Origin: Lepiota brunneoincarnata
Lineage: Eukaryota; Basidiomycota; Agaricomycetes; Agaricales; Agaricaceae
Length of the DNA: 64,000 bases
NCBI GenBank assembly: GCA_023014365.1
Contig: JAEBUN010000058.1
Coordinates: forward strand, 1 to 64,000
Direction: 5' to 3'
The translations under genes were made by a program, and so were the position numbers. Shown one piece after another: positions 42,246 through 54,614 of the stretch; the stretch's first letter is position 1, and the number at the start of each line of letters is the position of its first letter. The notes under the pieces were generated by a model. That model worked only from the letters and a program-made list of their open reading frames with translations, did not search any database and was not told the DNA's origin.

Positions 42246-45200
42246 CTATGTCTTCTTTTTCTTGGTAGTGCGTTTAGTTGACGAGGCGGAAGTAACCAGA
42301 GGAGTTGGAGGTCTTGATTCTTTCTTGTCCGCTTTTGTGACTTCGTCAATTCCGCGTTTCTGGAACGTAGTGTTGGTCATGAATCCATTAGGAAACTTGA
42401 AGATGCGTACCTTGCCCTTGGTGGACTTCTTTGCAGCTTCCTCCTGGGCTTCCATCTCTGCCTCCTTCTCGATCATGCTCAACAACGTATTGCACCGGCG
42501 CTGTAACTCCTGGGGTGACCGACTCTTGAAGAACCAATCGAAGCGAAACACAGGGAACTCCGTGATGTCCTTCTTGATCCGTTCGTAGACGTCCTCGGTT
42601 TGCATACCGTAATGGAACAACCGACAGAGCAAATAACGATCTTCCTCCTCGCTGTAGACCTTTCCTTTGGTCGTTGGGTAGTTGAGTTCAAGCTCTTGCA
42701 TGGGGTATCGCACGGAGTTAATTTTTTTGCCGAGGAGATACTCCAAGGTATCTCGTTTGTTGCGTTTTGCTTCTCCCTCAGAGATCCTCTGAGCAATACG
42801 TTGGTATTCGGGGAGTGTCTTCCACTTCTTCACGAACACCTTACAATATTCTTCCACTTCAGCGGGGGTTTTGTCCTGTATCTCAGAAGCATATAACTCC
42901 ATTGGTTGATCCCTGTGATAAGATGAATGACGCGTAGCCTTCAACGAGGCTATGATACCCACCAGCCATGCGTTTCCAACCCGCGAACAAATTGTTGGAA
43001 ATCGCGACGGCTCCAGTCGCCGAAGCCTTGTTGAGCGTATTCCTCTTTCTGTGCCATTTCCTCTTCGGTAAGGGCGTCAGCTACCAATACCATGAGCTTA
43101 AAAGTTGATATCAATCAGGGGAGGGCACACCAGTATCGATGAACTCTTGCGCCGCCTGGCGCTCCTCTTCCAGCTTTTCTGGTGTATCTTCATCCCCTTG
43201 TGGTTCTCGGGCAACAGCAGGAATGCCGTTCATTCGCTAAGGTATCAGTTCAATGATGAGGTGGAGGTGCGGTATTGTGAAGTGAAAGCGTACCTTATAG
43301 ACAGCAAGTTCACGCTCTTGTAGTGCAGCAAGCTCAGGAGGGAAGAACTGAAAGTCTTGACTAACATTCGAGGATTCAGCACTGGTGTTAATCGGTTCGA
43401 GAAGGAGCTCACATTGCAATCTGTTTAGGCGCCCTTGGCATCTTCGGTGCCTTCTCTACCTTGGATGACCCAGCCCGGAGCGTGTCTTTGAAGTAGCTAT
43501 CAACCGAGTAGTTGGACTTGCGCTCGCGCTTTGACAACGAAAGGAGATTGAGGTTGAGTTGTTTTCGCTGGGCGGACGGGTGAGTAAATGTGGAACACCA
43601 TCACCTGGTGGTCTATAGGCTTACCCCCATCCTGAAATCTTCGCCTTCCCACTGCTGTACCGAAGCGTCTGATTTGAAATTGCTCAGGTCCTCCAAGTTC
43701 AAGCCCTCATACTTGCTGCTGAGCTCGGCGGTACGCTCCTCGCCGCGGTGGATGATGGCTTCAATGTCATCATCCATAAGGAGGCTAGGTACGGTCAGAC
43801 TTGAGGGAGAAGAGGATGATTCTGTGAACGTACTTGTCGGATGAATTGATGATCTTGTCAGCTCCGTGAGTAATCATTTCAAGCAGCTCCTCCTTGCTGG
43901 CCGCAGCTAGACATGGGGTTGAGTTACGTTGCGAATTCAGACTTGACATTGATACTTGCCCTTCGCAGCTTGTTGTGCACGACCTTGCTGAATAACGAGC
44001 TGGTCAAGTCGTAATTTCTGCGCAGCGCGTTCCAACATTCGCTCTTCGACACTTCCTTCGGTAACGAAGCGGAAGACGTAGACTTGTTTCGTCTGACCGA
44101 TACGATGTGCACGGTCCATGGCCTGCAGGTCGGCCTGAGGATTCCTGTTGTGGGATAATTAACAATCTAATGGATGTCTCCGAATAAATACATACCAGTC
44201 ACTATCGTATAAAACTACGATATCGGCTGTGGTTAAGTTGATGCCTAGACCGCCAGCGCGAGTAGTCAGAAGAAAAATGAATCTTTCGCTGTCTGGTTTA
44301 TTGTACTCGTCAATAGCTAGGATACGATCATCGTGGGCAGTTCCGCCGTCAATACGGCAGTATTCTAGAGATAAAGGAAGATGAGATCATTCCGGGCCAC
44401 CGAAGAACGAGCAGAATTCTCACTGTAGCCTCTAAACAGGCAGTAATCCTCCAGTATGTCCAGAACACGGCTCATCTGGCTGAAGATGAGGACCCGAGAA
44501 CCTTTGGCCTTCATGGCAGCAAGTAGCTTGTCGAGGATAATCATCTTTCCCGAGTTCTCAATAAGGTGTTCATCGGTGGTATAGGGTGGGCCAGGTTCCT
44601 GTATCACACGATAAGGAACGTTTCGTAAAGGAGCGTGTGGATACATACGGCACCATCGAATAGGTATGGATGGCAGGTGACTTTACGGAGCTGCAAACCC
44701 TGTAAGGCGAAGATACAATGATCAACCGAATAATATACCTGCATGACCATATTCATCAGGCGAGTTTTGCCTTCCTTCTTTCCCGTTAATCCTATGAGCG
44801 CATGAGGGTTGAGGTATCACTGAATCAGGATAGTGCGGCGGACGAACCATTAACAGCGTCGATATCCTTTTCCAATACTGAACGATACCATTTGCGTTGC
44901 ATTTCCGTGAGACCAACATAGATATTGATCTCTTTCTCTTGAAGGCTGTCAACCAGGCACAGCAGGCGAACAAGGATTAGACATACTGGGTAGCAGGTTC
45001 TTTTCTACATCCGATTTAACTCGACGAAGCAGGAATGGTCGGAGAATCTTGTGCAATGCCTCGACCACCTTCTTACTCCGCTCCTGCTCCTCATCAGCCC
45101 CCGTTGCATCCTTATGCAGGAATGCGTCCAAGTCCTCATATTTAACAAAAATTTCTGGGCATATGAAGTTGAGGAGCGCGAATAATTCCTTCAGGTTGTT

Positions 45201-46659
45201 TTGCAGTGGGGTTCCGGTGATAAGCAGCCGACCTCTAGACGTATATGAGCGAACAATTTGGGCCAGGATGGAGTCGACATTTTTGATACGATGGGCTTCG
45301 TCAATGACGATATATTCAAAGGAGAATTTCTTCAGAACGGATTTTTCGATGAGGCACATTTCGTAAGTCGTGATACAGACTTCAAAGTCCTGAGGCAAAA
45401 GACGGTTGGCGATAATTTCGGCGCGCTCTTCTTTGTTACCAGCCAGTTCGACAGTCCTGAAATCAGGCGTCCACTTCTCAAATTCGCGGTGCCAGTTCTG
45501 TAGGGTGGACTTGGGAACAACGATGAGGTGGGGTCCTGAGATATCGCGGTAGTGTTTAAGGTACGCCAGAAATGATATTGTTTGTAGTGTTTTGCCGAGG
45601 CCCTGAAGCAGCTTTAGTAAAAACAATTAATAGCGTCGATACGTTGGGCAAACCATTTCATCTGCCAGAATGCCATTCAGCCCGTTGTGGTGCAATGAAA
45701 CCATCCAGTTTAATCCTTGTAGCTGATATCCACGCATGGTTCCGTGAATGACTGCCGAAAGTTAGAGCCGGAAGGAAGGATGATGTGATATAGGCTCACA
45801 GTTGGGAGATTCTTCGAACACAAAGGGTTGGTCATTTCCATCCATTCCCAGTTCACCATCCTTCAGAAGCTCCTCGTCTTCCTCTTTTTCCGAGCGACGA
45901 TGCCGAGCATTGGTGTCACTTATGTAGGTCAGAGACTCAGTCATCTATAGCGCCTGATCACGACCCACGTTGTTTTTTTGCGGCCGCGTCCTTTTGGTTT
46001 AGGTTGTGCATCCATCAGCGCAGCGTACTCAGGGTCCCGGGCTCTCTAATGACACAGGTCAGAGAACAATTATTCAGGAAACTACACGCGTAATACCTTG
46101 ATGTCAACAAAGTACTTGAACAACTCCGTTTGTCCGAGGAGATACGAGTAACGCTTAACAGCGTCGGCGACCTAGATACTTGTGGGCGATAAGCAAGTTG
46201 AGGACTAAAATTGCTGACCTTGGCTATATCCATCTCCTCGCGTTTCTTGTGCAACGTGTCCTCATCCGCCTTTCGTTTCTGCCTCTGCCTCCTCCGTTCG
46301 GCCTGTTTCGATGCTTGAGTCTGTCCGGGTGAGGCCTATAAGCCAACTGCTATCAGAACAAAGGCTGGGAAGGACTCCTGGGACACACCTGGCCATTTTC
46401 ACCCTCACTGATAAGCTCGTCCTCTTCCATAAGTTCGTCCGTAAATTCACTCTCGCCATCTTCGCCTTGACTCGCCTGCGTGAAAATGAGTAAAATGGGG
46501 CCTGGTCCTATGTTGGCAACCGCACCTGGCGAGACACGATGTTGCTAGGAACAACGTCACTAAGGATATCATCGTCCTTGAGCTCACTGATAGTGAATGT
46601 CTGTGTGTGTCGACGTGAGCGGCGATCCCGAAATTTTGAGAAAAACAGCGTACGCTCAT
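42246..46659 (-). CDS. ISWI: ISWI-type chromatin-remodelling ATPase
   Basis: ATP-dependent nucleosome spacing enzyme (SNF2 family, ISWI subfamily). ATG 46659 (MS, then a short intron, then [15 protein letters not shown]) opens an acidic N-terminal region and a Lys/Arg-rich stretch. The helicase motifs are [30 protein letters not shown] (DEAH), [20 protein letters not shown], the C-lobe [31 protein letters not shown], and [27 protein letters not shown] and SLIDE domains follow ([51 protein letters not shown]). The protein ends in a basic tail at 42246. More than ten introns restore a single frame. It is intact. Whether it corresponds to yeast Isw1 or Isw2 cannot be said. Confidence 0.95.
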
Positions 46660-47508
46660 AATGGTGTGTTGGAGGAAAGGAATATTGGCGGCATGTGACG
46701 TAACGCGTTGTGTGACACACATCCCGCACGCTGCCCACGTCAGCAAGATCGTCCTCCCCGCAGGAGACGAGTAGCCATGCACTTCGCGCAGTACTGTCCC
46801 AGGCGCGGGCACTTGTGCTTTCCCAACATTTTTCCCGACGTCGCATAGCTGGAACGATACCTTGAGACTGGGGTTGGCGAGATGTCCACAACAGGATTCC
46901 CTATTCGGTGTCACGTCACACGCCACCAGCCGATGGCCAACTTGCAGCGTGGGGAGTCGTATACATGTGAATTCCTAGGTAAACGTTTAAACAGCTACCA
47001 CCCCCCAAGCGCTGCCAATGCTGCCTGCCTTGGCTCATGTAGTGACCGAATTAGACTACCTAACTTAGAATGGCTGTGGGGGAGTTGAATCAATATATTA
47101 ATTGATCTGCCGGACCCCCTGTTGCTACCTCAGCTGCACTGCATTGTGCATATCTTCGTTCCAGGCCTTATCAACGCCGCATCTCATACACTGCAGCTCC
47201 GAAACCCCCCAACCAACCCTACCCAGCTCTTAATGCACGGCGCTTCTGCAGTGCAATGTTCAAAACCTGTGCGAAGTGGGTGGCGGTGCTTTGACTCAAA
47301 CTGACATCAAAGCTTCATGCCTTGTCAGGTAAGCACACACAGCCTGACTCGTTTTCAGTAGGCTGATGCTAGATAAGTCGTTACATAAATTCACCCATGC
47401 GTGTTGCAATCTGACAATAAATACCTCGCTCCGGCAAGTCCAACACACCAGCACCCACCTGACGCGCTTATCCCGATCCCCAAAAACGTCATCGCACCCA
47501 CTCTTCCC
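46660..47508. other. Intergenic between divergent ISWI and F-box genes
   Basis: Shared upstream region of two divergently transcribed genes. Contains GTCACGTC-type sequences and AATAAATA (about 47417) ahead of the F-box gene. No further gene is evident. Confidence 0.45.
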
Positions 47509-49344
47509 ATGGACCTCTTTGCTTTGTCTGCGCGACTGGAACAATTATCAACGTTCCCCTGGATATCGGCACCTGGCACGCCAGAACTGAATAGGCGGAC
47601 GGAATTTGACAGTCTTGGCAGTCTCCAACTGAGCTACCTTGATATCAGCCAGGTAAAGTCTCCCCGTTCCTTCTTAGATCATGGGCCTGCAGTGTTGACT
47701 TCCCGCAGCTCAAATCCACAGGGAAACAGATCGTAGAGGCGATTTCTCACACAAAAGTCTTGCGAAACCTCACGTCGCCTCTGAACAACCTACCCTCTGA
47801 AATCCTCGCCAACATCTTTTCCTTTCTGCAAACCCCGGTACGCAGGCAAATACCATTCCCATTACCCTCAAATCCACTCCGCGACTGTATCTATGCGTCC
47901 CATGTATGCCGCCACTGGCGGAGGACGGCACTATCCACTCCATCGTTGTGGAGCCACGCACATTTTGGTAACGATTCCGCTGAGATTCCCCTCCAATGGT
48001 TCCGCCAATCCAAAGCCATACCCTCCAGAGTCTATTACACCGCCCCACTTCCTGAAGATTCACAAGATAATTTTGCGCACGATGCTCTCCATGAAGTCCT
48101 GCAGTGCGGCTCCCAAATTCAGGAGTTCCACGTTGGCACTCCCTGGGTTCGTAACTCCCCCTTTTGGGAGCTGCTCAAACGGCCTGCGCCTCTTCTGGAA
48201 TCTATCTCATTTGAGATGGATTGCGCCAATAGTGAGGACGTAGTGACAATCCTACCACCCATTTTTAATGATGAGTTGCCCAACCTAAAGAACCTGTATC
48301 TGAGCAATGTCTCCGCTTGGCCTTACAATTGCTTCCGGAATTTGGTCCGTTTTACGCTTTATGACCAACCACAGGATTCCCGACCAAGTTTATTTGGTTT
48401 CCTAACGTTCCTCGCGGAGAGCTCTGCAACTCTAGAAGAGCTTGTAATCGTTCGTGCTGGTCCTACGCACTATGAGATGGGGGCAGGCATAGAAATACCC
48501 AAATCAGCGCCCACCATCACACTATCGGCCCTTTGCTATCTCGAGATTGGTGACTCAGATCCATGGGTAGCCGATGGAAATCATCTCCGTTCACTTCTTG
48601 CCCACATAGCCATCCCGCCAACCACCAAGCGCTGCTTCTGGGAGTCAAGTCAATACCTCACCCTCTCAGACTACTTCCCCCAGTTCAATAACCAGGGGCA
48701 TGGCGGTTCTGGAATCAAGAAAGTTGTGTTAACTTCTTATGAGACGTCCTCAGCCCATGCTTGCATGGTTGGGTTTGATGCATCCACACTGTACTTGAAT
48801 TTCCGGTGGGATGCACCGCAGCGTGTACTGCATTCGCATCAGCGTCTCCTGGAAAACGTGGAGGAGCTCGTTTACGCTCCAGGCGAAACTTGGAACACCC
48901 AATTCGACCGAGAGATACTGGAATGCCTTCCCTCTCTCCGCACTCTTAAAGTTTCCGGCGCTCTTTGGTCCAAGCCCCATCGGCATTTGCCCCTACCTAG
49001 GGGAGCTCAGCATAGATGACAATGACCTAGATGTCTCGACCACGTTCGAGTATGCGCCCTACCTTGAGAACCTTCACATCTATTCGTGTAGGGACCAGAC
49101 CAGGGTGCAACCAAAGGCACAGATCGAGGTACTTGCCACCATTGGGACTGTTCGTCAAACCAAGGGATGTTCTGTGAAGGCGTTGGTGGTGGATCGGTTC
49201 CCGGAAGACGAAGTTGTACAATTACAGGATCATTTCGAGAATGTGATACCCATCGATTCGAGGGAAGATGAGATAGGGCTGAGCAGGGACGATATCTTGT
49301 CCCAGTTCTGGGACTGGTATAGTGTATATCAGGCCCTATGGTAA
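47509..49344 (+). CDS. F-box protein (fungal F-box/LRR-like)
   Basis: From ATG 47509 (MDLFALSARLEQLSTFPW), a first intron joins to LKSTGKQIVEAISHTKVL and the F-box itself (PLNNLPSEILANIFSFLQTP, then SHVCRHWRRTALSTPSLWSH). A long region with irregular leucine-rich repeats follows (LPNLKNLYLSNVSAWPYNC, ATLEELVIVRAG). F-box proteins recruit substrates to SCF ubiquitin ligases via Skp1. Between about 48945 and 49006 the frame shifts. Either an intron 48951-49005 (GT, acceptor GGGGAG) removes 55 nt, or a 1-nt lesion occurred. The last exon (LSIDDNDLDVSTTFEYAPYL) runs to 49344. The family is typically expanded in agaricomycetes. Confidence 0.82.
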
Positions 49345-51802
49345 ATGGGAAACTATCTGGTCGTTTTTCGCAAGTATCATTTATTTGACCTCTCGAGTTA
49401 TTTTGGTCGGGTATTGTACACAATGTAAACGATAGTTGAGACGTACCAATTGGTTATACAGGAGGGAATATACAAATCATAGTGCATTTATTCAGCATAT
49501 TCCGGCCCGCGATGCATGCACGACTCAGCTAGCTAGTCCCGGGCACCACCAAAGATAAGATGACCATATAACACTTACTGTGAGCTCCAAAAATCATCTA
49601 GCGTACGAGCACGTTCCCTAGCATCCAAACGTGGGCCGTGTCCAGAACAACTACTTCCGTTCCGATGTAATCGAAATGAATTTCGAGCACATGCTTTGCC
49701 TGAGCAAGTCCGGATGGGAATGCGGCCTGGTTTTATTTCTGGTTGTTTCTGAATACAATCTGGACGACGCCAGTTGTAGTGATCTTACAGCGGCAAAATT
49801 TACGGTTTCTCCGTTCCTCGCTAGTCCCCGTCATGCTAGGCCGAACCACTTGGAGGTGCCATCCCTCCTTCGAGCCGATTGATGGAAATCATGAGCATGA
49901 ACGATACGAATGCAGAGACAATGGCACCACTTATACAAGGAACAAGATCTCGAACAGAGTGTTCTTAGAAGGCCGGGGCAGAAGAGGTCCTTATGATGTG
50001 TATGATGAAAGCCATAAACATCGACAAGTGCGCGCAGCGACAACGATATCAATCGTAGGTCAAAACTTCTCCCTTCCCGGAATCTCGCCGGCGCATGCAT
50101 TCCTTCCACACGGCTCCCGGCTCCCCTTCCATGTTATTCTCGGTAAGAGAACCAGACAAAGGATAGGACTTTAAAAGAGACTCGAGGGTGATGTAGTTTA
50201 TATAAAAAAAGCTATTAATTATTAATTAACTTTTTAATATATATTAAGTAATTCTACGAAATATTTTTACTGTTGTCACTTAGTGCTGTAGTATATATAT
50301 ATTGTACAAAGTAGGATGTTCCAGCGGTTGCAGTGTCGGTCGATCCACCATCAGCTGGGGGTCGTGGAAGTTGCGAGCGAAGAGTTGCAGGGTGTTGTAA
50401 TGACACAGAAGGAGGATAAAAAGGTCAAGAAAGGAGGTTGGTCTTATATCACACATGAGTACGTCGCTTAATACTCTGGATACGCGTCCCTCGACCTAGT
50501 CTCAACCATGAGATACCTCACCATGGAGTGATAGTGGTTGCTTCTATGACTGCTGGAGTCTCTCCGATCACGGGTTCAAGTGTTCATCGATCGGACCAGC
50601 GCCGTCCCTGGCCTGGCCAACACCAAATCAAATTGAAGGCGTTACGGGCCGTAAGCTGCGTAGGGTTGCGTTCCTTTCTTTATTTTTGCCTCATGTCGAA
50701 TGATTCGAGTCGGGAAATTTGCAGACACGGTGCCCGTCGATATGGAGCCCGTGATTTCAATCAGGCTCGGGAGGTCGTACCAACAGGTCGTGGGGCTGGG
50801 GAGAAGACTTCAGAGCATTGTTATGTTGCTGGCATGACCAGCGGAATCAGTATGTCTCTGTTATAGTGAGCGAGAGTTAGTCTTATGGGGCCCTTGTTAT
50901 TTGTAGTCACGTCTTTATGAGCTGGAGGAATTAGGACGAGAGCGAAATTCAGCAAGGGTGACTGTCTCTAGGAGTTCACAGCGTATCAACGGTTTTTTTG
51001 TGTCGTCAATTAAGTGATTCTCCACTTGCCTCAGTCGGACTTCTGCATGATAGGGCAAGGCGTGCAGAGAGAGTGCCGGCAGTCCGCTTGTCTGTTTACT
51101 TCCGGGCTACCAATAAAACGCCGGTCGGGCCGCATAATTCAGGAACGAATGCAGTTTTCATTCCTTCTTGTGGGTCAATGCGTAGCCGGTTAAGGGTATC
51201 AACATCGCTTGACTAGGGCAATTTGTCCTTGTGGAACATAAACGTTGATGGTTCGACCGGTCCAGTACTCAGCAGAGTCCGAAGGACATGGAGACACTAG
51301 GCGTTCATCTAGACCCCACAAGGCACGACTTCAGCGTTTTCGCCCAAACACCAGCCTAAACGGATTTATTGTTGCTGACTGGAATGACGATAGCTGTTGA
51401 AAGGTAAGGGTGTAGACTAATTGGTTTTACTGGACTATGCCAGACATATATAATTATGCACGTTGCCGTGGATGATTTACTAGAATTATACGAACATTTT
51501 CCGCGTAGGAAGGAGTGGGCTACAACAAAGAGGGTGCTGAGGGGGGAACAACACAACGACCGGGGGGAACGAGAACAAAGGAATGGTCGGAAGGGAAATC
51601 ACGGGAAATGAATGAAGTTCAGACTTCTTCCTCGCAGTGAACGGACCGTTCGACGTTGATTGTGACCTAGCAACCAGTCCAAAACCAATTACAATGAGCT
51701 TCATCGACTAGTTTTGACAGACAAAGCCATTCTGCTTTTGGCACTGACCTTGGGCGAGCGAGGAGACGGTAGACCAGCACTTACAGAGTCCTTGGATGAA
51801 AG
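49345..51802. other. Gene-poor interval with an AT-rich patch
   Basis: No gene is supported. 50185-50300 is strongly AT-rich (for example TTAATTATTAATTAA and a TATATATATA run). At about 50350-50440 one frame reads EVASEELQGVVMTQKEDKK, which looks coding-like but stands alone. The open frames at 49743-50174 and 50528-50866 show nothing recognisable. Confidence 0.45.
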
Positions 51803-53901
51803 CTACTCCGTGATGAGGGATGTATTCCTTGGGACAAGAAAAGAAGGGAGTCTCACGGGATAGTGACTTGCGCGCCGGGAGTCAGGGAACTGGATCCCGA
51901 CGGGACCTTCACGAGAGCTAACAGTGGACTGGGCTCGGCGGAGGGTCCGACGGGTGTTAAGGCTGACGTATGGTTTAGTTTAGGTCGCGGGGGTATGGGG
52001 AGAAGGGGCTTACGTGACTAGGATAGAATTGGCGTAGACTGGAAAATTTTGATTAACGCGTCCGGGGTTTAGAATCAGAAGCCAAGGAGGCCGGATTGAG
52101 AGAATATGGTTAGTACCACGAGGCAAAATGATGGCCAGAAAATTTTAGACGTTGGGCGATGAGGGAGTAAATCGCATGAAAGGAAGTTCTAAGAGGGGAC
52201 GTGTGCTTAGATGAAAATGGAACTCACACTTGGCGATCACAAAATGAAGTCCCATAAATATAAGGTTGTATGGCATCGCCAACCACTGTTTGCATAATGT
52301 TAAGTAATGGTTTTTGCCAAGCAAAAATCAGTTTGGGCGCAGCTGACAGGGATGTAGGAACACGTACACAAATCATTGACACGATTGTCCCAGCACTGGT
52401 AAAATCATTAAACGAAATGTCAGGATGTCATGAGTTGGGTTAGAAGCCTGCCGCTCAACAAGGTTGGGGCGCTGAGATAGACGCACGTTGTAAGAGAACC
52501 CGTCTCAAAAGCATAGCGTATAAGTGCATCGATCACGGCATTGAGACTATGGAGAAAATGGATAATTAGACATCGAATTCGAGTGGGGAAAAGGGACGTG
52601 CTTGAAATCGGCAGTGCGACTGGTCTTCAACAGGACAAATAGGCACCCAGTGATGAGAATATCAACAATGGACGAGAGAGCCAGGCCGAGTGTAAACATC
52701 CACTGATTGGGTAGAGTAAGAATTGAGAGCGGAATATGAAGGACAGACACGAACGTGGAAACGGATCTTGAACTCATGTAGGCTCTTCAGCATGATCCTA
52801 GTAGATGAATTCATTCACATGAGTATCGGAGTTATGAGAGGCTACAGGCGCCTGTAGACAGATTTACTGACATCTGAGAAGTCGTAGCTAAATGAATCGT
52901 GAACTAATGAGCATCGTGACAGCGTAAGGCCCGGCAGTGGGATGGGAAGACTTACCACTGGCCGAGACTGACAATCCATGATGGGGGAGTCTCAGTTTAT
53001 CAGCATCAGAAGAGTGAGTCCAAAGAGCTAACCTAGTCGTAAAACGGCGAGTAAAAGCTTCGATAACGGTTAGAAGACTGCTGCTCGCGACTAGGGCAGG
53101 GCAGTACGCACAATGGGACCAATAATGAACCAATTTCTTCGGCTGACTAGTAGGCCAAAAGCTGATGGTTACTGGATATATTGAGAAGGGATTGGAACGG
53201 ACGCACGCATAAAAATGCGATGGGAGAAGAAACTGGTTTCTTTTCAGCAAGAGGGTTCTCCCGACCTTAAGGACACATACCAGTGAACGACAAATGTCAG
53301 AACGCCCTGTATATATGGTCATTGCCCATTCCAGCATACTGAACCGGAAAACGAACCGTAACGGCCACAGTCGACTAGACAGAACATTCAGTATGTACTT
53401 GAGAAAGATCAGGAACGGACAATGCACATACAGACACCGCCCTGCCATCCATATGTGAGTAAAAACTTGAAATGGGTAGCCATATTGCTCACCAAGGAAT
53501 ATAGTCGATGTGCTCTTCCCGACCAAAGTAGCCAATAAGGTACTCCCACAGTCCTGTCCACACAAGCGCGATATGGCAACAGTCCAGGAGCCTAATAGCG
53601 CCCTCAAGCCAAGGAGATGCTGGTGAACAAGAATGTGTCTCACCATATGACAAGAACCTTCGTAGCACTTAAGCGAGTGTTAAATAGGATTTCTGAACAA
53701 AAATGCTTACCAGCACCTTGATCCTGACATGGTCAGCCGGGTAAAGTTTGAAGTATATGACGACTTGAATCGCGACCATCCCACTGAGGCTGAGACGACC
53801 TTGAGTACCTTTCGACGACAAAAATAGAATACGAACATGGATGCAAGGAGACCACCTATGAGTAGGGCACCTAATGTCGCCGCGACGATAGCGTGTGCCA
53901 T
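51803..53901 (-). CDS. DUF6534-type multi-pass membrane protein
   Basis: ATG 53901 (MAHAIVAATLGALLIGG). Many short introns interrupt the gene. Recovered segments include QVVIYFKLYPADHVRIKVLV, LDCCHIALVWTGLWEYLIGY followed by FGREEHIDYIPW, FTLGLALSSIVDILITGCLF, then an Ala/Val/Ile helix with a cysteine, NLIFMGLHFVIAK and YANSILVTLNTRR. The Tyr-Ala-Asn-Ser motif before a basic Leu-Asn-Thr-Arg stretch, and the YFKLYPAD motif after TM2, are hallmarks of this agaricomycete seven-helix family, whose function is not established. The C-terminal tail (SREGPVGIQFPDSRRA) ends at a TAG at 51803. A few middle exons are not fully resolved, so a lesion cannot be excluded. Confidence 0.8.
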
Positions 53902-54614
53902 ACCTCTCGAGCTGGGGGGTGAGTATCTTAGAGGGGGGTTGTTGGGGAATGAGAGAAGAGTCCACGGCGGGGAACCCGAGCTCGGTTAGGTATAAGGAGG
54001 GATCTGGACGTGGCAGCGCCCCTGTGCTTATGTACTGTACATACCATGAAGGCTTCCGACTTACGAAAGGACATTATTGGTGTGCCGTTTTCGGACTATC
54101 CATGAAACGCCTGCGTTGGGACCATCATCCCCTGTGCTAGGACCATCACCATCTCTCCTTTTGTCGGCAATTCGTTTTTTTTTTTGTCCTTTAAGTAGTG
54201 CAGTGTGCCTGGGTGTGACCTCGCCCTCTGCTTCCCAGTATACCCCTAGCCTCGTGTTTCCGCCGATTTCAACAAATGAAGATTTCCCCGTACGGAACAT
54301 CCAATCAACACTCTTTGCGTGAGTTGGGCGGCTAAGGGTTCCCTTGTATATAGGATCATTGATGTGGCAAGTGAGGGTTTTACCAAAGCTGAAAATTTCC
54401 TGCTGCCACCTCGTGCGATGTACAACCTGCAGCGGGCGGTCGGAGAGAGAAGACCGCCATGGTAAGTCCGCTCAGCGAATTTAATAAGATTTAAATTTAA
54501 TATTCAGGGCTCTGACGCCGTCCACCCTGAGGAAGCTGCTTATGTCATCGCATCACTTCATCGCGTTCGCGTTACACAGAAAAGATTTGGTAGATACTAT
54601 TCACAGCATTCACC
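53902..54614. other. Divergent intergenic region, promoter of CCT3
   Basis: Lies between two divergent genes. A T-run (about 54177-54185) and an ATTTAAATTTAATATT stretch (about 54489) lie ahead of CCT3. I see no gene in it. Confidence 0.5.
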
